The position numbers and the translations under genes were made by a program. The notes below the pieces were generated by a model. It was not told the origin of the DNA. It made no database searches and saw only the letters and a list, made by a program, of their open reading frames with translations. Below are positions 60,166-64,000 of a stretch of DNA of 64,000 nt, piece by piece; position 1 is the first letter of the stretch, and each line of letters starts with the position of its first letter. The stretch is from NCBI RefSeq assembly GCF_000426705.1, contig NZ_KE384555.1, positions 62,001 to 126,000 on the forward strand, in the 5' to 3' direction. The stretch is from Spirochaeta cellobiosiphila DSM 17781. GTDB lineage: Bacteria; Spirochaetota; Spirochaetia; DSM-17781.

Positions 60166-61647
60166 ATGAAAACAGTTGTCGGTATCGATAATGGAACCCA
60201 AAGCACAAAAGTCATTTTCTATGATTTTGAATCTAAGTCTATAGTGGCAGAAGGCAAGAGCTCCCATGAACTCATTGTTGGAGAGGGCGGCCGAAGAGAA
60301 CAAAAGGCTAGCTGGTGGATCGCAGCCCTGAAGGATGCCTTTAACCAGATACCAGAGGCCATCAAACAGACAGCCACAGCCATTGGAGTCAGTGGCCAAC
60401 AGCATGGGTTTGTACCTTTAAACAAAGAAGGGACTCCCCTCTACAATGTAAAACTATGGAATGATACAGAGACAGAAGAAGAATGCCGTATCATTACCAA
60501 AGCATATGGTGGTGTTGAAAAACTCATTAAAGAACAGGGAATTACGATTCTTCCAGGATTTACAGCCCCTAAGGTTTTATGGCTCAAAAGACATAAACCG
60601 GAACTTTATAGTCAACTGGCCCATATTCTCCTTCCCCATGACTATTTGAATTACTATTTGACTGGTGAAATATATACAGAACAGGGTGATGCTTCAGGTA
60701 CAGCCTATTTCAATATATATAAACGCCAATGGTCACAAGATATACTAAAAGCCATCGATCCAGATACGGACTTGTTAAACAAACTTCCCCGTCTAATCAG
60801 CAATGAAGAGGTGGGCGGTCATCTTTCAGAGGAAACAGCCCTGGAACTGGGACTGCCCGCTGGGATACCCGTTTCTTCAGGTGGTGGAGACAATATGATG
60901 GGAGCTATTGGTACAGCCGCCGTATCAGAAGGTATTCTCACTGTTAGCTTAGGGACTTCCGGTACTATTTATAGTTATCGTGAATCCCCCATGGTAGATA
61001 CAAAAGAAAGATTATCCGCTTTTTGCTCCTCTACTAATGGATGGCTCCCCCTCCTGTGTACTATGAACTGTACTGTTGCTACAGAACAGGTGAGGGATCT
61101 ATTAAAAAAAGACGTAGCCCAGATTAGTGAACTGGCGGCGACCGTGCCTCCCGGATCAGATGGAGTTATCTTTCTGCCCTTCTTTAATGGAGAACGAACT
61201 CCTAACTTTCCCCATGGAAAAGGGACCCTCTTTGGATTAAACGGTCAAAACCTGACAGAAGCTCATCTATTAAGATCAGCTATGGAATCAGCCGCCTTTG
61301 GTCTAAAACTAGGTTTGGAAGCTTTCCAGGAATATGGTCTGAAACCAAAAGCAATTCACCTAATCGGTGGTGGAGCAAACTCTCCTGTATGGAGACAAAT
61401 CTTTGCAGATATCTTTGAAGTTCCCATCGAACTACCTGTGTCATCAGAAGCCGCAGCTCTGGGAGCCGCTCTTCAAGCTCTCTGGGCTCTCACCCCTAGC
61501 AGCCCCCTTACCCAATTGGCTAAGGAACACATTCAAATGGATTCCACAAAAACAACACTTCCCAAGAGTGAACATTTTGAGGCGTACAGAGCTACTTATA
61601 AACAATATTGCCAATATATAGAGGTTGTAAGACCTCTGTATCAATAA
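60166..61647 (+). CDS. xylB: Xylulokinase
   Basis: This is about 493 residues, the normal size. The FGGY-kinase phosphate loop DNGTQSTKVIFYDF is at the N-terminus. GVSGQQHGFVPLN, the substrate region LPHDYLNYYLTGE, GGGDNMMGAIGTAAV, LGTSGTIYSY and the C-terminal GGGANSPVWRQIFADIF all fit XylB. It phosphorylates D-xylulose to xylulose 5-phosphate for the pentose phosphate pathway. ATG 60166 follows AGAGGTCT; the frame opens at 60145. It is followed by xylA 27 bases on and divergent from the AraC regulator. Confidence 0.92.
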   Translation: MKTVVGIDNGTQSTKVIFYDFESKSIVAEGKSSHELIVGEGGRREQKASWWIAALKDAFNQIPEAIKQTATAIGVSGQQHGFVPLNKEGTPLYNVKLWNDTETEEECRIITKAYGGVEKLIKEQGITILPGFTAPKVLWLKRHKPELYSQLAHILLPHDYLNYYLTGEIYTEQGDASGTAYFNIYKRQWSQDILKAIDPDTDLLNKLPRLISNEEVGGHLSEETALELGLPAGIPVSSGGGDNMMGAIGTAAVSEGILTVSLGTSGTIYSYRESPMVDTKERLSAFCSSTNGWLPLLCTMNCTVATEQVRDLLKKDVAQISELAATVPPGSDGVIFLPFFNGERTPNFPHGKGTLFGLNGQNLTEAHLLRSAMESAAFGLKLGLEAFQEYGLKPKAIHLIGGGANSPVWRQIFADIFEVPIELPVSSEAAALGAALQALWALTPSSPLTQLAKEHIQMDSTKTTLPKSEHFEAYRATYKQYCQYIEVVRPLYQ

Positions 61648-61674
61648 ATACAAAACAAATAATAGGAGGACATC

Positions 61675-63012
61675 ATGTCTAATTACTATGTTGGAAATAA
61701 AGAGTTTTACCCTGGTATTGGTAAAATCCCTTTTGAAGGACCTAAATCAGATAATCCTTTAGCTTTCAAATTTTATGATCCCGAAAAGGTCGTGGCCGGC
61801 AAAAAAATGAAGGATCACTTCAAATTCTCCCTGGCCTACTGGCATGCTTTTATGGGGGATGGTTCTGATCCTTTTGGTTCTGGTACTATTGCTCACCCTT
61901 GGGACACTAAAGATCCTATGGAAACTGCTCACAACAAAGCAGATGCTTGTTTTGAAGTAGCTACTAAACTAGGAATGGAATATTACTGTTTCCATGATAG
62001 AGATGCTTCTCCAGAAGGGGCCAGTGTTGGTGATTCTGAAAAGAATCTGGCTAAAGTTGTGGATTTGTTAAAAGAAAGACAAAAAGCCACTGGTATTAAA
62101 TTACTATGGAACACGGCGAATGCATTTAACCATCCCCGTTACAGCAACGGAGCCTCTACAAACCCTGATTTTGATGTACTAGCTCATGCGGCAGCTCAAG
62201 TTAAAGCAGCTCTTGATGCGAATGTAGCTTTAGGGGGACAAAATTATGTATTCTGGGGCGGCCGTGAAGGTTATATGAGCCTGCTCAATACAGATATGAA
62301 AAGAGAATTAAGCCACATGGCTCAGTTCCTATCATTATCTAGAGATTATGGTCGTAAGATTGGTTTTAAAGGAAACTTCTTTATAGAGCCTAAGCCCAAA
62401 GAACCAACAACTCACCAATATGACTATGATGCAGCAACTGTTGTTGGATTCCTTAAGGCCAATGGCTTGGATAAGGATTTCCTTCTTAACATTGAAGCAA
62501 ACCATGCAACCTTAGCAGGACATTCTTTTGCTCATGATCTACAGGTTGCCGCTGATAATGGAATGTTAGGATCTATCGATGCTAATAGAGGAGATCTATT
62601 CCTTGGCTGGGATACAGATCAATTCCCAACTAATGTTTATGATGCTATTGAAGCTATGCTTGTTGTATTAAGAGCTGGTGGTCTAAAGGGTGGAGGTTTT
62701 AACTTTGATGCAAAACTCCGACGTAATTCCACTGATGCTGACGATATTTTCCATGCACACATTGGGGGAATGGATACGTTTGCCCTTGGTTTGACCTTGG
62801 CAGATAAGATCATAACAGATGGTCGATTAGAAAAATTCCGAAGCGATAGATATGCCTCTTTTGACAGTGGAAAAGGTAAAGACTTCGAAGCTGGTAAACT
62901 TAGCCTGGTAGATCTTCGTGATCATGCGGCTTCTGTTGGTGAAACAAAACTAACTAGTGGTAAACAGGAATACCTTGAAAATCTCATCAACCAAGTAATG
63001 TTTGGTTGCTAA
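61675..63012 (+). CDS. xylA: Xylose isomerase
   Basis: This is 445 residues, class II length. Metal and catalytic motifs are in order: [13 protein letters not shown] (catalytic His region), [41 protein letters not shown] and [20 protein letters not shown]. It converts D-xylose to D-xylulose. AATAGGAGGACATC gives a strong ribosome site. With xylB it forms a two-gene operon ended by a strong terminator. Codon use looks biased toward common codons, suggesting high expression. Confidence 0.95.
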   Translation: MSNYYVGNKEFYPGIGKIPFEGPKSDNPLAFKFYDPEKVVAGKKMKDHFKFSLAYWHAFMGDGSDPFGSGTIAHPWDTKDPMETAHNKADACFEVATKLGMEYYCFHDRDASPEGASVGDSEKNLAKVVDLLKERQKATGIKLLWNTANAFNHPRYSNGASTNPDFDVLAHAAAQVKAALDANVALGGQNYVFWGGREGYMSLLNTDMKRELSHMAQFLSLSRDYGRKIGFKGNFFIEPKPKEPTTHQYDYDAATVVGFLKANGLDKDFLLNIEANHATLAGHSFAHDLQVAADNGMLGSIDANRGDLFLGWDTDQFPTNVYDAIEAMLVVLRAGGLKGGGFNFDAKLRRNSTDADDIFHAHIGGMDTFALGLTLADKIITDGRLEKFRSDRYASFDSGKGKDFEAGKLSLVDLRDHAASVGETKLTSGKQEYLENLINQVMFGC

Positions 63013-63022
63013 AAACAATAAT

Positions 63023-63059
63023 GAAGCCAAAGGGGTTATGCCCTTTTGGCTTTTTTTTA
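63023..63059 (+). terminator. Terminator of the xylBA operon
   Basis: AAGCCAAA-GGGG and CCCT-TTTGGCTT form a long stem around TTATG, followed by eight T. Confidence 0.9.
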
Positions 63060-63121
63060 TTTGGAATACTCAGAACTACTGTTATCAATAATATTCTAAA
63101 AACTAATAGTAGTATCTATTC

Positions 63122-63793
63122 TTAATCTTTGAAAATCCAACCATTCTTATGAGCCATGATGGCAGCATTAGTACGATCCCGCAAACCAAGAGTCGTTAAG
63201 ATATTGGATATATAATTCTTGACCGTTCCTTCGGATAAATGGACACAATCGGCGATTTCTTTATTAGTATCCCCACGGGCTAGGTATTTGAGAATTTCCT
63301 GCTCCTTTTCATTAAGGTTATTCCATAGGAGTTGACTTTGTTCATCTGCTTTGGCGTCGGATGAGGAATATTGATCTAAACGTCCAATGATGCCCCCCAT
63401 GATTTCCTTATCCATTTGATACATACCCTTCATGGCCATAAGGATAGCCTTTGCCAAATCTTCAATGGGAATATCTTTCATGAGATATCCCAGAGCGCCA
63501 GCTTTGAGAGATTTGACAACATATTCTTCATCATCAAAAGTGGTTAGCATCAGAACTTTATATCCAGGCCCTTTTTCCCTGAGAAGATGTGTAGCTGTAA
63601 TACCATCCATTACGGGCATGTTGATATCCATAAGGATGAGGTCAGGCTTAAACTGGTCCACTTTGTTAAGACAATCTCTCCCATTTTCAGCAGTCCCTAC
63701 AACCTGTATAGCGTCCTGCAGGGATAACAAAGAAGCTATGCCTTCACGGACAAGATGCTGATCATCAACAACCATAACCTTAACTTCATTCAT
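63122..63793 (-). CDS. NarL/LuxR-family response regulator
   Basis: This is 223 residues. A receiver domain with VMVVDDQHLVREG, phospho-acceptor Asp56 (LILMDINMPVMDG), the switch Thr in MLTTFDDE and the Lys in YLMKDIP precedes a LuxR helix-turn-helix (LNEKEQEILKYLARGDTNKEIADCVHLSEGTVKNYISNIL). It is partner to the histidine kinase that overlaps its start by 8 bases. The pair is of the DesK/LiaS type; targets are unknown. Confidence 0.9.
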   Translation of the reverse strand: MNEVKVMVVDDQHLVREGIASLLSLQDAIQVVGTAENGRDCLNKVDQFKPDLILMDINMPVMDGITATHLLREKGPGYKVLMLTTFDDEEYVVKSLKAGALGYLMKDIPIEDLAKAILMAMKGMYQMDKEIMGGIIGRLDQYSSSDAKADEQSQLLWNNLNEKEQEILKYLARGDTNKEIADCVHLSEGTVKNYISNILTTLGLRDRTNAAIMAHKNGWIFKD

Positions 63794-64000
63794 GCAGCTC
63801 TCCCAATAGGACTACAGGGTCTTTGGGAACACTACTTAGGATAGTAGTCCCCTTACCTATTTTCGATTTTATTGACAAAGTTCCCCGGACTAATTCCATA
63901 CGTCTATATAGACCTTTTAGGCCATAATGACCAGTACCATATTCCCAGGGAGAACTTTCCTTTATATCAAACCCCTTACCGTTATCTGTTAATTCAATAG
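63786..64000 (-). CDS. Sensor histidine kinase, HisKA_3/NarX type (partial, C-terminal end)
   Basis: The reverse strand from the window edge to TGA at 63786 encodes the end of an HATPase_c domain: IELTDNGKGFDIKESS (G1 box), a GHYGLKGLYRRMELVRG segment (G2 box) and a GTTILSSVP end. This fits kinases that pair with NarL-type regulators. The sensor and dimerisation parts lie outside the window. Its 3' end overlaps the response regulator start by 8 bases, giving coupling. Confidence 0.85.
   Translation of the reverse strand, partial: IELTDNGKGFDIKESSPWEYGTGHYGLKGLYRRMELVRGTLSIKSKIGKGTTILSSVPKDPVVLLGELHE

Noticed and set aside
59264-63012. Horizontal acquisition of the xylose locus
   Set aside because: Base composition and start-site style look like the neighbours, and no mobility genes or tRNA junction flank it.

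Overview
The window looks like part of the chromosome of a free-living, saccharolytic spirochaete (Spirochaeta-like). This rests on the low-to-moderate G+C with TTG and GTG starts, exported solute-binding proteins whose signal peptides end in a (Y/F)AEGQ motif, a HU domain fused to an unknown N-terminal domain, DUF1566 and LA_2272-type surface-repeat proteins, and TonB and outer-membrane genes. The genus assignment is an inference. No insertion sequence, prophage, integrase or CRISPR array is visible. Both ends cut through genes: a PTS IIA protein on the left and a sensor kinase on the right.

0-8 kb: mostly housekeeping and signalling genes on the minus strand. They are a PilZ protein, a HU fusion, a TlpA-like thioredoxin, a receiver-PAS-kinase-receiver hybrid, an rRNA-type methyltransferase, N-acetylglutamate synthase, a TatD nuclease and a DRE-TIM aldolase. 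The aldolase is preceded by what reads as a textbook transcription attenuator: a consensus promoter, a nearly leaderless 31-codon leader peptide with an aromatic-rich core (YFTSYFFFFYFAWY), competing antiterminator and terminator stems, and a strong ribosome site.

8.6-17.7 kb: exported proteins (a lipoprotein metalloprotease with a lamin-tail-like domain, a ChW-like-repeat lipoprotein, a DUF4097 protein, a barrel-like protein and a lipoprotein alpha/beta hydrolase), plus hisC, an initiator tRNA and a membrane LuxR regulator. Upstream of the DUF4097 gene lies a diverged copy of the promoter region and first codons of the ECF sigma gene found 33 kb away.

17.8-31.8 kb: HrpA helicase, a large 2-hydroxyacyl-CoA dehydratase/activase-type protein, an M3 peptidase, a RelA/SpoT-type alarmone synthetase, a DUF1566 lipoprotein and a TPR protein. 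32-36.3 kb: a TonB-dependent receptor divergent from exbB-exbD-tonB. 36.3-43.3 kb: a DUF523/DUF1722 protein, an acetyltransferase, a DMT exporter with a divergent MocR regulator, an SDR dehydrogenase, a lipoprotein and an old-yellow-enzyme reductase.

43.3-48.3 kb holds the most unusual system: an ECF sigma factor, a membrane anti-sigma-like protein and an exported caspase-like protease fused to a surface-repeat domain, divergent from a second surface-repeat protein lacking the caspase. 49-63 kb is a sugar island: MalF/MalG-type permeases, two paralogous binding proteins with a shared promoter motif, a 1140-residue glycosidase/phosphorylase-like protein, a ROK regulator, an AraC regulator, xylulokinase and xylose isomerase. 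The right end is a NarL-type response regulator and its sensor kinase.
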